Shown: positions 20,561 to 30,151, counted from the stretch's first letter. The stretch is DNA of 64,000 nt from Terriglobales bacterium (GCA_025936825.1 JAICSO010000001.1:62001-126000); one strand, 5' to 3'. The notes: a model not told the origin generated them from the letters alone. A program made the numbers and translations.

Positions 20561-21424
20561 ATGGGAAACACATTCAAGACCGCGTTTCTTCTTACCGCAC
20601 TCACTCTCTTGCTGATGTTCATCGGCCGCGTTTTCGGGGGCCAGAACGGAATGCTGATTGCCCTCATCTTTGCGGCAGTCATGAACTTCGTCTCATATTT
20701 CTACTCTGACAAGATCGCGCTGGCAATGTACCGGGCGCAGCCAGTCACGCGCGAGCAACTCCCGCGTGCTTACCAGATCGTCGAGCGGCTCACGCAAAAG
20801 ATCGGCATCCCGATGCCGAAGATGTATGTGATTCCGACGGATTCGCCGAATGCGTTCGCAACCGGGCGAAATCCCGAGCACGCCTCAGTTGCCGTGACGC
20901 AGGGAATTCTGAACCTCCTCAATGACGAGGAGATGGAAGGCGTGTTGGCCCACGAACTGGGACATGTCCGCAACCGGGATATTCTGATCAGTTCCATCGC
21001 AGCCACAATTGCAGGCGCGATCACCTACCTCGCGCACATGGCCCAGTGGGGAATGATTTTTGGCGGTTATGATCGCGACCGCGACGATCGCGGGGGTGGT
21101 GGCATTGCCGCCTTGGCGATGATCATTCTTGCACCGCTGGCTGCAATGCTGATCCAGTTGGCAGTCTCGCGCTCGCGCGAATACCAGGCCGACGCGAGCG
21201 GTGCCCACTACACAGGGAATCCTTATGCCCTGGCCAGCGCCTTGGCAAAGCTGGATGCCTATTCGAAGCGGCTGCCGATGCAGGCCACTCCAAGTACTGC
21301 GCATCTTTTCATTATTCAGCCGTTCTTAGGACAGAGCCTGATGAGCCTGTTCTCCACTCATCCGCCGATCGCCAAGCGGATTGAGCGGCTGACGGGCAGG
21401 CCGGCCGAGTACACGATGCAGTGA
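20561..21424 (+). CDS. htpX: Membrane zinc metalloprotease HtpX
   Basis: 287 aa from ATG 20561 ([20 protein letters not shown]); the frame opens at 20513 but the added residues look non-coding. It degrades damaged membrane proteins. Two N-terminal membrane segments are followed by the zinc site [10 protein letters not shown], a further hydrophobic pair (about 145-195), and the third ligand region [11 protein letters not shown]. It ends with the usual [14 protein letters not shown] heptamer array begins about 10 nt after the stop. Confidence 0.95.
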   Translation: MGNTFKTAFLLTALTLLLMFIGRVFGGQNGMLIALIFAAVMNFVSYFYSDKIALAMYRAQPVTREQLPRAYQIVERLTQKIGIPMPKMYVIPTDSPNAFATGRNPEHASVAVTQGILNLLNDEEMEGVLAHELGHVRNRDILISSIAATIAGAITYLAHMAQWGMIFGGYDRDRDDRGGGGIAALAMIILAPLAAMLIQLAVSRSREYQADASGAHYTGNPYALASALAKLDAYSKRLPMQATPSTAHLFIIQPFLGQSLMSLFSTHPPIAKRIERLTGRPAEYTMQ

Positions 21425-21427
21425 GAA

Positions 21428-21575
21428 CAGTGGCTAGTGGTCAGTGGCTAATGGCTAGTTGTACGGTGTGCAATCTGCAAGTGGGACTTGTGAGCAATCG
21501 GGTCGCTCATTGCTCAGCGCTCGCTGCTCACAGCTGGGATTCTGACCACTGCCCACCGGCCACTGCCCACTGACG
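21428..21575. repeat. Heptamer arrays GTGGCTA and CACTGCC
   Basis: CAGTGGCTAGTGGTCAGTGGCTAATGGCTAG-like units (split here as overlapping heptamers) are followed by CGCTCAT/TGCTCAG and GCCCACTGCC-type units on the opposite sense. They fill the htpX-moxR gap. Confidence 0.65.
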
Positions 21576-21621
21576 AAGGTAACCTCAGGCTCTCAACCTC
21601 CGCATAGTAGAATCGCCTAGC

Positions 21622-22581
21622 ATGCCGCTTGAAACCGTACTTGCCGCGTCACACCGGGCTGCGAGCCTGGAAAAAGAGCTGAAGAAGATCATCCGCGGCA
21701 AGGACGAAGTCGTCCGTCTTGCCCTGGTTTCCGTGCTGGCTCGCGGGCATCTGCTCATCGAAGGCGTCCCCGGGGTGGGTAAAACTACGCTGGCTCATAC
21801 ACTTGCACGGGCTCTGGGCTGCAGTTTTCAACGTGTCCAGTTCACCAGCGACATGCTGCCCTCCGACATCATTGGGATTTCGGTTTATTCCGTTGCCGAG
21901 CAGAAGTTCGAATTCAAACGCGGGCCGGTATTCACGAATGTGCTGCTCGCCGACGAAATCAATCGCACCACTCCAAAGACACAATCAGCGCTACTGGAAG
22001 CTATGAATGAAGGCCAGGTCACCGTAGATGCTCAGTGCCACCCGTTGCCGCTGCCGTTTCTGGTGATCGCGACACAGAATCCAGTCGAGCATCACGGCAC
22101 TTATCCGCTGCCGGAGTCGCAGCTGGACCGCTTCTTAATGCGCGTGCACATGGGATATCCAGACGTCACTGCTGAGACCCAAATCCTGCGGGCTGAAGCG
22201 GGAGCCGCACAGTTAGACACCGTCGAGCCCGTTCTGACCGGCGCTGACGTGCTTGAAATGCAGAACCTCGTAACGCAGGTTGAAGTGGACGACTCCCTCA
22301 TCAAGTACGCGCTGGAAATCGTCCGCCGGACACGCAACCACGAAAAATTGACCTTGGGAGTATCACCTCGGGGTTCGCAAATGCTTTACCGCGCAGCCCA
22401 GGCGATGGCGTTTCTTGATGGCCGCGGCTTCTGCGTGCCGGAAGACTTCAAGCCTCTGGTTGTTCCTGTCTTTGCCCACCGCGTGGCCATTCACGGCATG
22501 CATTCTTCCGGCATGAAGAAAGCCGTTCGCGTCGAAGAAGTGATCCAGGAGATCGTGGATACGGTACCGGTGCCGGTTTAA
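21622..22581 (+). CDS. MoxR-family AAA+ ATPase
   Basis: 319 aa. Walker A GVPGVGKTTLAHTLA, Walker B VLLADEINRTTPKTQSALLEAMNE, sensor VIATQNPVEHHGTYPLPESQLDRF, and a C-terminal lid with SPRGSQMLYRAAQAMAF. MoxR ATPases act as chaperones for metal centres or VWA-domain proteins. The usual DUF58 and VWA partners are not adjacent, so its client is unknown. Confidence 0.95.
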   Translation: MPLETVLAASHRAASLEKELKKIIRGKDEVVRLALVSVLARGHLLIEGVPGVGKTTLAHTLARALGCSFQRVQFTSDMLPSDIIGISVYSVAEQKFEFKRGPVFTNVLLADEINRTTPKTQSALLEAMNEGQVTVDAQCHPLPLPFLVIATQNPVEHHGTYPLPESQLDRFLMRVHMGYPDVTAETQILRAEAGAAQLDTVEPVLTGADVLEMQNLVTQVEVDDSLIKYALEIVRRTRNHEKLTLGVSPRGSQMLYRAAQAMAFLDGRGFCVPEDFKPLVVPVFAHRVAIHGMHSSGMKKAVRVEEVIQEIVDTVPVPV

Positions 22582-22636
22582 TTGCGGCCTATCCCAGAAA
22601 ATTTTCCGCCAGCCTCTCCTTTTCCCTCTGTCGCCG

Positions 22637-22785
22637 TCTCAAAACCGGGGGAAGGGCACGAGTTTACTCGTGCCACTTTAGGGCAAAGGATGAGCGGCTT
22701 TAGCCGCTGAAGGCGAACCTCATGGGCTGAAGCCCCGAGTTTTATAGCTCATGGATCGGCCCCAGTAAACTCGTGCCTTCCTATT
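22637..22785. repeat. Family C-like hairpin repeat, long version
   Basis: GGCACGAGTTTACTCGTGCC at the left and CAGTAAACTCGTGCC at the right enclose GCGGCTTTAGCCGC and GGGCTGAAGCCC hairpins. It fills most of the moxR-DUF4149 gap; no gene is seen in it. Confidence 0.75.
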
Positions 22786-22815
22786 GCTGCTGCCCTGGAC
22801 TGCTACCATTTCTGC

Positions 22816-23301
22816 ATGAACTTCCTTCGCTTCCTTATGCTTCTGTCGCTCGCCGTCTGGCTGGGAGCGTTGATCTTTTTCCCCTTCGTAGCGGCAACAG
22901 CATTCTCCGCGCTCCCCTCGACGCACATGGCGGGGCTCGTCGTTCGGGGCTCGCTGTTGAAGCTGCACACCATCGGATTTATCTGCGGGGCGATATTTCT
23001 GATTTGTTCGTTGATCTACAATCGCGCGCGGCTGCGGCGGTTTAAGGTATTCGCGATGAGCCATGTTCTGATCGTCCTTATGCTGGCGCTGACCGCGATT
23101 TCACAGTTCCGGATCATTCCGCAGATGGAAGCACTGCGACTCGCGGCGGGTGAAATCAATCAGCTTGCTACTTCTGATCCCATTCGCGCGCAGTTCGAGT
23201 CCTTGCACGTTTGGTCAACGCGGGTGGAAGGAGCGGTCCTGGTGCTCGGGATCATTCTTCTCTATTTCACCTCGAGACGGCTCGCCACGGTGCGACCGTA
23301 G
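22816..23301 (+). CDS. DUF4149-type integral membrane protein
   Basis: 161 aa with four predicted membrane helices (about 5-25, 50-70, 82-100 and 136-155). It begins MNFLRFLMLLSLAVWLGALIF and has the family-like H-containing LKLHTIGFICG and a conserved RIIPQM loop. No enzymatic motif is seen. The function of the family is unknown. Confidence 0.8.
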   Translation: MNFLRFLMLLSLAVWLGALIFFPFVAATAFSALPSTHMAGLVVRGSLLKLHTIGFICGAIFLICSLIYNRARLRRFKVFAMSHVLIVLMLALTAISQFRIIPQMEALRLAAGEINQLATSDPIRAQFESLHVWSTRVEGAVLVLGIILLYFTSRRLATVRP

Positions 23302-23372
23302 CAGCGCAATCATTTATTCTGTCAGTTGCACTTCCGCAGACAGTCTGTGTGGGTAGCTGAGGTTCTTCAACC

Positions 23373-23424
23373 CTTCACCACAGAGGACACAGAAATCCAT
23401 AGAGGACGCCACGGAGGAGGGCGG
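23373..23424. repeat. Family D repeat before ychF
   Basis: CACCACAGAGGACACAGAAATCC-like units (ACAGAGGACA, CCACGGAGGA) end 45 nt before the ychF ATG. They are followed by AGAAGCTAGGAGC-type period-7 words. Confidence 0.6.
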
Positions 23425-23469
23425 AAAGTGTGAAAGCCAAAAGCTAGGAGCCAAGAGCTAGAAGCTCGT

Positions 23470-24606
23470 ATGAAAACTGGAATCATTGGCCTGCCACAGG
23501 TGGGCAAATCATCGTTGTTTCGAATGCTCACGAAGGCGCACCTGTCGGCCTCGTCGAATCCGCGCGACGCGCATGTCGGCATCGCCAAGGTGCCCGACGA
23601 GCGTCTCGACAAGCTCGCGGCCATGTACAACCCGAAGAAACTCACGCATGCGTCCGTCGAGTACGTCGATTTGGGCGCGATTGGTCAGGAGGCGCTGAAG
23701 GAGTCTGCTTACCTCGGCCATCTTCGCCAAGTGGATGCAATTTGTCACGTGGTGCGTGCGTTTGAGGATGATGCCATCCCGCACGTTGGGCCGATTGATC
23801 CGGTGCGCGACATCAAGAATGTCGAGTTTGACTTGATGGTCAGCGATCTTGGCCAGATCGAAAAGCGAATGGAGCGGGTGGAGAAAGATCTGAAGAAGAT
23901 GAAGTCGCCCGATCTGGAAAAAGAATTTGAATTGCTCAAGAAGGCGAAGGCACACCTGGAAACTGAGCGTCCGCTGCGCGAACTGGAGATGACGCCTGAG
24001 GACAAGAAGCGTTTTCGCGGGTTCATGTTCCTGAGCGAGAAACCAATTCTTTACGTGCTGAACATCAGCGAGAGTTCAGAACTCGGCAAAGACCTCGAGA
24101 ATGCGGTTGCTAAGTATGGAGTCGACAAGATCATTGCAGAACCTGCCGAGCAAGGCTCGGCCGGACGGGCGGGGGCGCCCGTCCCCACACAAGCCGGGAA
24201 GAATGCCGGCGCAACTGCCATTTGCGGCAAAGTCGAAGCCGAACTTGCCGAGATGAGCGACGCCGATGCCGCCGAATTCCTCTCCAGCTATGGACTGAAG
24301 GAGAGCGGCCTGTCGCGGCTGGTCAATAAAACCTATGCGCTGCTCGGGATGATTTCCTTCTTAACCGCGGGCGAAGACGAATGCCGCGCCTGGACGATCC
24401 CTGTAAATACTCGCGCAGTGAACGCGGCCGGTGCAATTCACTCTGATTTAGAGAAGCATTTTATCCGCGCGGAGACGATCCGATGGGACCAGTTGCTCGA
24501 AGCCGGCTCCGAAGCCAATGCCCGAGCCAAGGGCATTCTGCGTCTCGAAGGTAAAGACTACATCGTGCAGGATGGGGACGTAATGCACATCAGGCACTCG
24601 GGGTGA
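23470..24606 (+). CDS. ychF: Ribosome-associated ATPase/GTPase YchF (OLA1)
   Basis: 378 aa Obg-family P-loop protein that binds ATP and the ribosome. It begins MKTGIIGLPQVGKSSLF (Walker A), and ends with the TGS domain (VNAAGAIHSDLEKHFIRAETIRWDQLLEAG...GKDYIVQDGDVMHIRHSG). Residues about 225-240 (EQGSAGRAGAPVPTQAG) replace the short loop usually found before ICGKVEAEL. They are encoded by a palindromic repeat in frame. This explains a length some 12-15 residues above the family norm. Confidence 0.95.
   Translation: MKTGIIGLPQVGKSSLFRMLTKAHLSASSNPRDAHVGIAKVPDERLDKLAAMYNPKKLTHASVEYVDLGAIGQEALKESAYLGHLRQVDAICHVVRAFEDDAIPHVGPIDPVRDIKNVEFDLMVSDLGQIEKRMERVEKDLKKMKSPDLEKEFELLKKAKAHLETERPLRELEMTPEDKKRFRGFMFLSEKPILYVLNISESSELGKDLENAVAKYGVDKIIAEPAEQGSAGRAGAPVPTQAGKNAGATAICGKVEAELAEMSDADAAEFLSSYGLKESGLSRLVNKTYALLGMISFLTAGEDECRAWTIPVNTRAVNAAGAIHSDLEKHFIRAETIRWDQLLEAGSEANARAKGILRLEGKDYIVQDGDVMHIRHSG
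24145..24184. repeat. Family A double hairpin inside the ychF coding sequence
   Basis: Perfect palindromes GCCGAGCAAGGCTCGGC (24145-24161) and GGACGGGCG-GGGG-CGCCCGTCC (24163-24184). It has the same two-hairpin design as the intergenic copy at 3149-3254, read in the other direction. The reading frame stays open. Confidence 0.85.
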
Positions 24607-24697
24607 GGTGCCCTCCCTGCGGGACTCAGGTCTGATTTCCGCTTTCCCACCACTGACGTGGTGGGCTAATTAAATTCCGTCGCTGCGCGACTAGGAT
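24607..24697. repeat. Family C repeat between converging ychF and murC
   Basis: CCTCCCTGCGGGA, then CCCACCACTGACGTGGTGGGCTAATTAAATTCCG, then TCGCTGCGCGA (listed as separate hairpins). It could act as a bidirectional terminator. Confidence 0.7.
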
Positions 24698-24719
24698 ATT
24701 GTGTTCGCCAAATATCGCG

Positions 24720-26264
24720 TCATCGTCGACAGACCGTGGTTGTCGTACTCTGCAACTGCTCCAGCAGCAATGGCCCGAGTTGTGAGACTGATCCCGCGCC
24801 TAGGGTCAAAATCATGTCGCCGGGATGGGACGCCGACGCGACGGCTGAAACCGCCTCTTCGAAGGAACTCACGTACGCCACCGATCTGCGACTCTTCTCC
24901 GCAATTCTCTGCGCCAGAACTTCCCCTGTGATCCCCTCGAGGGGCTGCTCGCTGGCGGGATAGATGTCCAAGACGAACAACGAGTCGGCGTCGGCGAACG
25001 CGGTGGTGAATTCGTCCATCAGGTCGCGGGTGCGGGTGTAGCGATGCGGCTGGAAGATGACGTGGATCTTGCGGTATCCGCACTGTTTCGCGGCGGCGAG
25101 GGTCGCCTTGATTTCGGTTGGGTGATGGCCGTAGTCGTCGATGACTGCTATGCCTCCCGCCTCTCCTCGAAGCTGGAAACGGCGATCGACCCCGCGGAAG
25201 TGTTCCAGAGCTTCACGGATGTGAGCGACGGGAATATCAAGCCCGATGCCGACGGCTATGGCAGCGGTCGCGTTCAACACATTGTGCAGACCAGGAACGT
25301 GAAGTCGAAATTCGCCAAGGTCGCTGCCGCGGTAGCTCACGCCAAACGACTGTGGAGGCACGGACGCCCCCGCCCGTGCGGGGCCGAGCCTCTCCGGGGC
25401 TAAAGCCCCCTTGTTAGAGGAAGCCTTTTCGGCACGACTGAAGACGTGCCCTTCCCGTTCGTGGTGATCGCTAAACTCTGACGTGGCGTCCGCCGGTCGA
25501 GGGCGCCCGGCGCTCCAGAATCCATCGCGTATGAAAAAATCCGAACCCTTGCGCGTGCCGTAGGTCACCATGCGGCGGCGAATTTTCGGAAGAAGGCGGC
25601 GCAGAACGGGGTCGTCGTTGCACAACACGAGCATGCCGTAAAAAGGTACGCGGTCCATGAAGTCGAGAAACGCGCGCTTCACGTCGCGCATGTTGCGATA
25701 GCAGTCCATGTGTTCGCGATCGATGTTGGTGACCACGGAAAGGATCGGCGAAAGCTTCAGGAATGAGCGGTCGCTCTCGTCCGCTTCGGCAACAAGATAC
25801 TGCGAGCGACCGAGGCGGGCATTCGAGCCCATGGCATCCACGCGCCCGCCGACGACAACGGTCGGATCGAGTCCGCCAGCCGCGAGAACCGCAGCGACCA
25901 TGGAAGTCGTCGTGGTCTTGCCATGCATGCCTGCGATGGCAATCCCGTACTTCAGACGCATGAGTTCGGCGAGCATTTCAGCGCGCTGGATCACGGGAAC
26001 ATGGAGCCTGCCGGCCTCAACGACTTCAGGATTCGCCGGATTGATGGCCGAACTCGTAACCACGACGTCCGCACCAACGACGTTCTCGGCCTGATGACCT
26101 TCGAAGATTGTCGCCCCGAGGGACTTCAGGCGATCGGTGACAGATGAGCGCTTCAGGTCGGACCCCGAAATCTTGTAGCCGAGGTTCAGCAGCACTTCGG
26201 CGACTCCGCTCATGCCGATTCCGCCGATTCCGACAAAGTGAACGCGTTGGATTTTTGCAAACAT
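24720..26264 (-). CDS. murC: UDP-N-acetylmuramate--L-alanine ligase
   Basis: 514 aa Mur ligase that adds L-Ala to UDP-MurNAc in the cytoplasm. Seen: VGIGGIGMSGVAEVLLNLGY, the ATP loop GMHGKTTTTSMVA, EADESDRSFLKL, DIDREHMD-type NIDREHMDCYRN, HNVLNATAAIAVG, and DDYGHHPTEIKATL. About 45-50 residues between RKGSDFFI and SYRGSDLGEF have no counterpart in ordinary MurC (about 460-475 aa). They are encoded by palindromic repeats without breaking the frame. It is the last gene of the dcw cluster here. Confidence 0.95.
   Translation of the reverse strand: MFAKIQRVHFVGIGGIGMSGVAEVLLNLGYKISGSDLKRSSVTDRLKSLGATIFEGHQAENVVGADVVVTSSAINPANPEVVEAGRLHVPVIQRAEMLAELMRLKYGIAIAGMHGKTTTTSMVAAVLAAGGLDPTVVVGGRVDAMGSNARLGRSQYLVAEADESDRSFLKLSPILSVVTNIDREHMDCYRNMRDVKRAFLDFMDRVPFYGMLVLCNDDPVLRRLLPKIRRRMVTYGTRKGSDFFIRDGFWSAGRPRPADATSEFSDHHEREGHVFSRAEKASSNKGALAPERLGPARAGASVPPQSFGVSYRGSDLGEFRLHVPGLHNVLNATAAIAVGIGLDIPVAHIREALEHFRGVDRRFQLRGEAGGIAVIDDYGHHPTEIKATLAAAKQCGYRKIHVIFQPHRYTRTRDLMDEFTTAFADADSLFVLDIYPASEQPLEGITGEVLAQRIAEKSRRSVAYVSSFEEAVSAVASASHPGDMILTLGAGSVSQLGPLLLEQLQSTTTTVCRR
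25351..25455. repeat. Palindromic repeat inside the murC coding sequence
   Basis: GCACGGACGCCCCCGCCCGTGC, GGGGCTAAAGCCCC, and GGCACGACTGAAGACGTGCC (each a hairpin). They resemble intergenic family A and C modules. They encode the extra Ala/Gly/Pro-rich loop of MurC. Confidence 0.8.
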
Positions 26265-26275
26265 GGATGAACTTC

Positions 26276-26376
26276 ATTTCCGCGGATAGACGCGGATCAA
26301 CACGGACTCAAACCTGCACAAAGCCCTCACATACCAGCGCAGGTCGGTGTTCATCCGTGTTAATCAGTGGGCTGAA
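26276..26376. repeat. Family E inverted repeat at the murG-murC junction
   Basis: The left arm, TTCCGCGGATAGACGCGGAT, and the right arm, GTTCATCCGTGTTAATCAG, are inverted relative to each other with about 50 nt of unique loop. The right arm provides the stop codon of murG. Confidence 0.8.
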
Positions 26377-27445
26377 TTTCAATACCCCCCACCTTTGCCG
26401 CGAGGTCGGCTATATCGCTCGCGGCATTCGGATGCGCCATGGCCCGGGCTGCGTCGCTCATGCTGCGCAAACGGGCCGGATCTTCGAGTAAAGCAGAAAT
26501 CGTGTCTACAAGCCAGACCTCGTCAAGCTTGGTCTCTTCCACCACAACCGCTGCACCCTCGCGCTCCAGCGCTTCGGCGTTGCGGCGCTGATGATCGTCA
26601 GCGGCCAGCGGAAACGGGACGAAGACTGCAGGCTTGGCCGCCGCTGCGATCTCCGCAACCGTGCTTGCGCCCGAGCGACACAGCACAAGGTCGGCCCGCG
26701 CAAAGAACGCGGGCATGTCATCGATAAATTTGTGGATCTCGGCTACAACTCCAGCCTGCAGATAACCAGATTGAACGCTGTCGTAGTCGCGCTCGCCGGT
26801 CTGATGGATGATGTGCAGGCCGGGCACTCGCTGCTTCAGCTTCGGCAGTGACCGAATCATTGCCTGATTGATGGCGCGCGCACCCTGGCTGCCGCCGAAG
26901 ACGAGGAGCGTAGGGGACGCTGGGTCGTATGGCTTGCGCGGAATCTGGAAGAACGCGGTTCGCACCGGAACGCCGGTGACCGAAGGATTGCGGAAATAAT
27001 CTGCCGTTTCCTTGAAGTGGACGGCGGCTGCAGAAACGAAATGGGCGACCACGCGGTTGGCGAATCCAGGAATAACGTTGGGCTCAAAAGCCACCCGGGG
27101 TATGTGTTTCAGAATCGCCGCCAGCATCGCCGGGCCGGAGGCGTATCCGCCAACACCGATCACGACCTCCGGCTGAAATTCGTTGATGATCCCAGCGGCC
27201 GTGAAAATGGAGCGAGGCAGATCAAACAGCGTCTTTAGCCGGGTGGCCAGGCTAACGCGATTCAGGGCGCCAACTTGCACCAGCTTCAACGGATAACCGG
27301 CATTGGGCACGAGGCGATTTTCCAAGCCTCGCGCCGTGCCGATGAATAAGCATTCGGCGTCATATCGGCGTTGAAGCTCCTGCGCAATGGCGAGGGCAGG
27401 GATCACGTGTCCGCCAGTGCCTCCGCCTGCCAGGATTGCGCGCAT
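26360..27445 (-). CDS. murG: Lipid II synthase, UDP-GlcNAc transferase
   Basis: 361 aa GT28 enzyme from ATG 27445 ([21 protein letters not shown]); the 16 upstream codons are repeat-derived. It transfers GlcNAc to lipid I on the inner membrane face. Seen: GGTGGH loop, [22 protein letters not shown], and the UDP-binding [27 protein letters not shown]. Its TAA stop lies in a family E repeat. Confidence 0.96.
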   Translation of the reverse strand: MRAILAGGGTGGHVIPALAIAQELQRRYDAECLFIGTARGLENRLVPNAGYPLKLVQVGALNRVSLATRLKTLFDLPRSIFTAAGIINEFQPEVVIGVGGYASGPAMLAAILKHIPRVAFEPNVIPGFANRVVAHFVSAAAVHFKETADYFRNPSVTGVPVRTAFFQIPRKPYDPASPTLLVFGGSQGARAINQAMIRSLPKLKQRVPGLHIIHQTGERDYDSVQSGYLQAGVVAEIHKFIDDMPAFFARADLVLCRSGASTVAEIAAAAKPAVFVPFPLAADDHQRRNAEALEREGAAVVVEETKLDEVWLVDTISALLEDPARLRSMSDAARAMAHPNAASDIADLAAKVGGIEIQPTD

Positions 27446-27462
27446 GGAAAGAATATAAACTG

Positions 27463-27584
27463 TCGCACGTCGTAGGTCGTACGTCGTACGCAAGACAAGC
27501 GTTATACCGCAGAGATCGCAGAGTACGCAGAGAACGGATCGTTGGTTTTCTCTGCGATCTCGTCGTACTCTGCGGTGAAAGATT
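27463..27584. repeat. Heptamer array (CGTCGTA) plus family D inverted repeat
   Basis: GTCGCACGTCGTAGGTCGTA-type heptamers (27463-27492) are followed by an inverted pair: CCGCAGAGATCGCAGAG and its complement CTCTGCGATCTCG...CTCTGCGG (27508-27579). They fill the ftsW-murG gap. Confidence 0.8.
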
Positions 27585-27601
27585 TTGTTCGCGACCCGGA
27601 G

Positions 27602-28693
27602 CTACTCCGCCTGTTTGGTGATATTCAGCAGCACTCCGATGCAGGCGAGAGTAATGAAAAGCGACGATCCGCCGTAGGAGATCAGCGGCAGGGGGATGCC
27701 TTTGGTTGGCATCAGACCGAGCACGACGCTGATGTTGATGAAAGCCTGCACTACGACCATGCAGGTGATGCCGACGACGAGGAAGCGGCCAAAGAGGTCG
27801 TCGGTGCGGAGCGCGGTCCGCACGCCGCGCCAGAGAAAAATCGCGAACAGAGCGACGACCGTCAGGCAGCCCAGCAGCCCCAGTTCCTCCCCTAGCACAG
27901 AAAAGATGAAGTCGGTGTGCGGCTCGGGGAGGTAGAAGAGTTTTTCTTTGCCCTCCATCAAACCAACGCCGGTAATCCCGCCTGTGGAAACGGCGATCAA
28001 TGACTGAATGATGTGAAAGCCTTTGCCTTGCGGGTCCGAGTAGGGATTCAGGAATGCCAGGATGCGATCACGGCGGTAGGCCACGTGGAAGATCAAGAAA
28101 TAGAGTGGCAGCAAAGACCCCGCAAATGCATAACCCAAATACCTCAGATCGAGTCCCGCAACAAAGAGCACGCAAACCGTAATTGCCGCGCAAGCGATCG
28201 CGGTGCCAAGGTCCGGCTGAAAGACGATCAACCCAATGAAGACCAGCGTCGGAAGTACGGCCGGAATCAGCGTGTTACGCCAGTCGTCCATCGACTTGGT
28301 GCGGGTCTCAAGGAAGTATGCGAGGAACAGAATTAGCGCGGGCTTGGCCAGCTCCGAAGGTTGGAACGAGAACCCGCCAAAGTGGATCCAGCGATGCGTG
28401 TTGTGGGCGCGGTCGAGAAAAAAGACCGAAATCAGCATCAGCGTGGTCAGGCCGAGAATCGAGAATATGACCGCCGGGTGCTTCAGCTTCTTGTAGTCAA
28501 TCCGCATGCCGATAAGCATGACGATGAAGCCGCCTACGGCCCACCCGAGTTGGCGCAACAGGAAGTAATAGCCAGAGTGGTAACGCTCCTTGGCCATCAC
28601 CGCCGACGCGCTGAACACCATGACCAGCCCGATGAAAACGAGAACGAGCGTGATGACGAAAAGCCACCGATCCACACTGATGCGCTTGGCCAT
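27602..28693 (-). CDS. ftsW: Peptidoglycan glycosyltransferase / division protein FtsW
   Basis: 363 aa SEDS polytransferase with about ten membrane helices. It has RWIHFGGFSFQPSELAKPALILFLAYFLE, GLIVFQPDLGTAIA and GLMPTKGIPLPLISYGGSS. It polymerises lipid II with FtsI. It lies between murD and murG as in most dcw clusters. Confidence 0.95.
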   Translation of the reverse strand: MAKRISVDRWLFVITLVLVFIGLVMVFSASAVMAKERYHSGYYFLLRQLGWAVGGFIVMLIGMRIDYKKLKHPAVIFSILGLTTLMLISVFFLDRAHNTHRWIHFGGFSFQPSELAKPALILFLAYFLETRTKSMDDWRNTLIPAVLPTLVFIGLIVFQPDLGTAIACAAITVCVLFVAGLDLRYLGYAFAGSLLPLYFLIFHVAYRRDRILAFLNPYSDPQGKGFHIIQSLIAVSTGGITGVGLMEGKEKLFYLPEPHTDFIFSVLGEELGLLGCLTVVALFAIFLWRGVRTALRTDDLFGRFLVVGITCMVVVQAFINISVVLGLMPTKGIPLPLISYGGSSLFITLACIGVLLNITKQAE

Positions 28694-28705
28694 GGAAAAT
28701 CCATT

Positions 28706-28738
28706 TCATCACGGAGAGACGGAGACGCGGAGAACTCT
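28706..28738. repeat. Family D repeat before ftsW
   Basis: CATCACGGAGAGACGGAGACGCGGAGAAC-type units in the murD-ftsW gap, a single arm. Confidence 0.6.
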
Positions 28739-28792
28739 GGGGCGAGATCTTGGAAGAAAAGTTGACTCTTGTGGTTCCAACCGCAATGGCAG

Positions 28793-30145
28793 CTACTTGG
28801 GAAGAGCCAGCACCAATTCCTTGAACACTCTGCCGCGGTGTTCGTAATTCTGGAACTGGTCGAAGCTGGCACAGGCGGGTGCGAGCAGGACGATGTCGCC
28901 AGGTTGGGCATTGGCCGTCGCCTGGGCAACGGCATTGTCCATGGCCCCGGACGATACGATTTTCGTGGCGCCGGCGATGTGCTTCTGAATCTTCTCGGCC
29001 GCCGCTCCAATGGTGTACACAAACTTGACCCGCTCGCGCAGCAGGCCGTTCAGGACGGTGTAGTCGCTGCCCTTGTCCTTGCCGCCCAAAATGAGATGGA
29101 TTTTCCCGGGGAAGGACTCGAGCGCCTTGATGGTCGCGTCGACATTGGTGGCTTTTGAGTCGTTGTAGTACTCCACGCCGCGCACCGTCGCGACGTATTG
29201 CAGGCGATGCTCGACGGCCTTGAATTCGCGCACCGCGGCGCGGATCGATTCTGGCCGGCAGCCCATCAGCTCCGCAGTGCAGATCGCGGCAAGCACGTTC
29301 TCGACGTTGTGAGCGCCTTTCAGCGGGATCTCGGAAACCGGCATGACCTCGTGTTCCATACCATCTCGGCGTAGATGAACTGTCCCCTGGCGCACAAACG
29401 CGCCCTGGTCCACCTCGCGCTTGCGGTTAAACCAGAAGACCTGCGCCTTGATACTGGCGGCCATAGACACGCAAGTAGGATCATCTGCGTTCAGCAAGGC
29501 GAAGTCCTGCTCCTGCTGATTTTCGAAAACCCGGGCCTTGGCGGCGGCGTAGGCTTCGAACGTCCTATGACGGTCGAGGTGGTCGGGCGTGACGTTCAGG
29601 ACCGCAGCCACCTTCGGTCGGAATGTGCGAATGGTTTCAAGCTGGAAGCTTGACACCTCCAGAACGATGGTCGTCTCTGGCGTAGCTTTCTCAACTAGCG
29701 AGATGGCCGGCGTTCCAATATTCCCGCCGACAAGAGTCTTCATCCCCGATTTAGCGAGAATCTCGCCCACAAGCGTCGTGGTAGTTGTCTTTCCGTTCGA
29801 TCCTGTGATGGCGACGACCGGGCCGGCAAGGAATTCAGCTGCTAGTTCGACCTCGCCAATGACCGTTTCGCCCAGGGCTCGGGCCTGAACGAGGGGCTGC
29901 GCATCGATGGGAACTCCTGGGCTGACGACGATCAGGTCCTGATTCTGGAACGTGCGCTCGCCATGGCGGCCGGTTTCAACCGCAATTCCGTGATCCAGAA
30001 GGACGGGGATTTCTTCGCGCAGCTGAGCCTCAGGCTTCGAGTCGGAGACCGTGACTTTGGCGCCGTGGGCCTGCAAGAACAACGCCGAGGCCACACCGGA
30101 GCGCCCCAGGCCAACAACAAGAACGCGTTTGTTCGCTAAGTCCAA
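28793..30145 (-). CDS. murD: UDP-N-acetylmuramoylalanine--D-glutamate ligase
   Basis: 450 aa Mur ligase adding D-Glu. Seen: VLVVGLGRSGVASALFL, SPGVPIDAQPL, the ATP loop ITGSNGKTTTTTLVGEI, NVTPDHLDRH, GAHNVENVLAAI, HRLQYV, and NDSKATNVDAT. Normal length. It lies between mraY and ftsW. Confidence 0.97.
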   Translation of the reverse strand: MDLANKRVLVVGLGRSGVASALFLQAHGAKVTVSDSKPEAQLREEIPVLLDHGIAVETGRHGERTFQNQDLIVVSPGVPIDAQPLVQARALGETVIGEVELAAEFLAGPVVAITGSNGKTTTTTLVGEILAKSGMKTLVGGNIGTPAISLVEKATPETTIVLEVSSFQLETIRTFRPKVAAVLNVTPDHLDRHRTFEAYAAAKARVFENQQEQDFALLNADDPTCVSMAASIKAQVFWFNRKREVDQGAFVRQGTVHLRRDGMEHEVMPVSEIPLKGAHNVENVLAAICTAELMGCRPESIRAAVREFKAVEHRLQYVATVRGVEYYNDSKATNVDATIKALESFPGKIHLILGGKDKGSDYTVLNGLLRERVKFVYTIGAAAEKIQKHIAGATKIVSSGAMDNAVAQATANAQPGDIVLLAPACASFDQFQNYEHRGRVFKELVLALPK

Positions 30146-30151
30146 AAGCTA

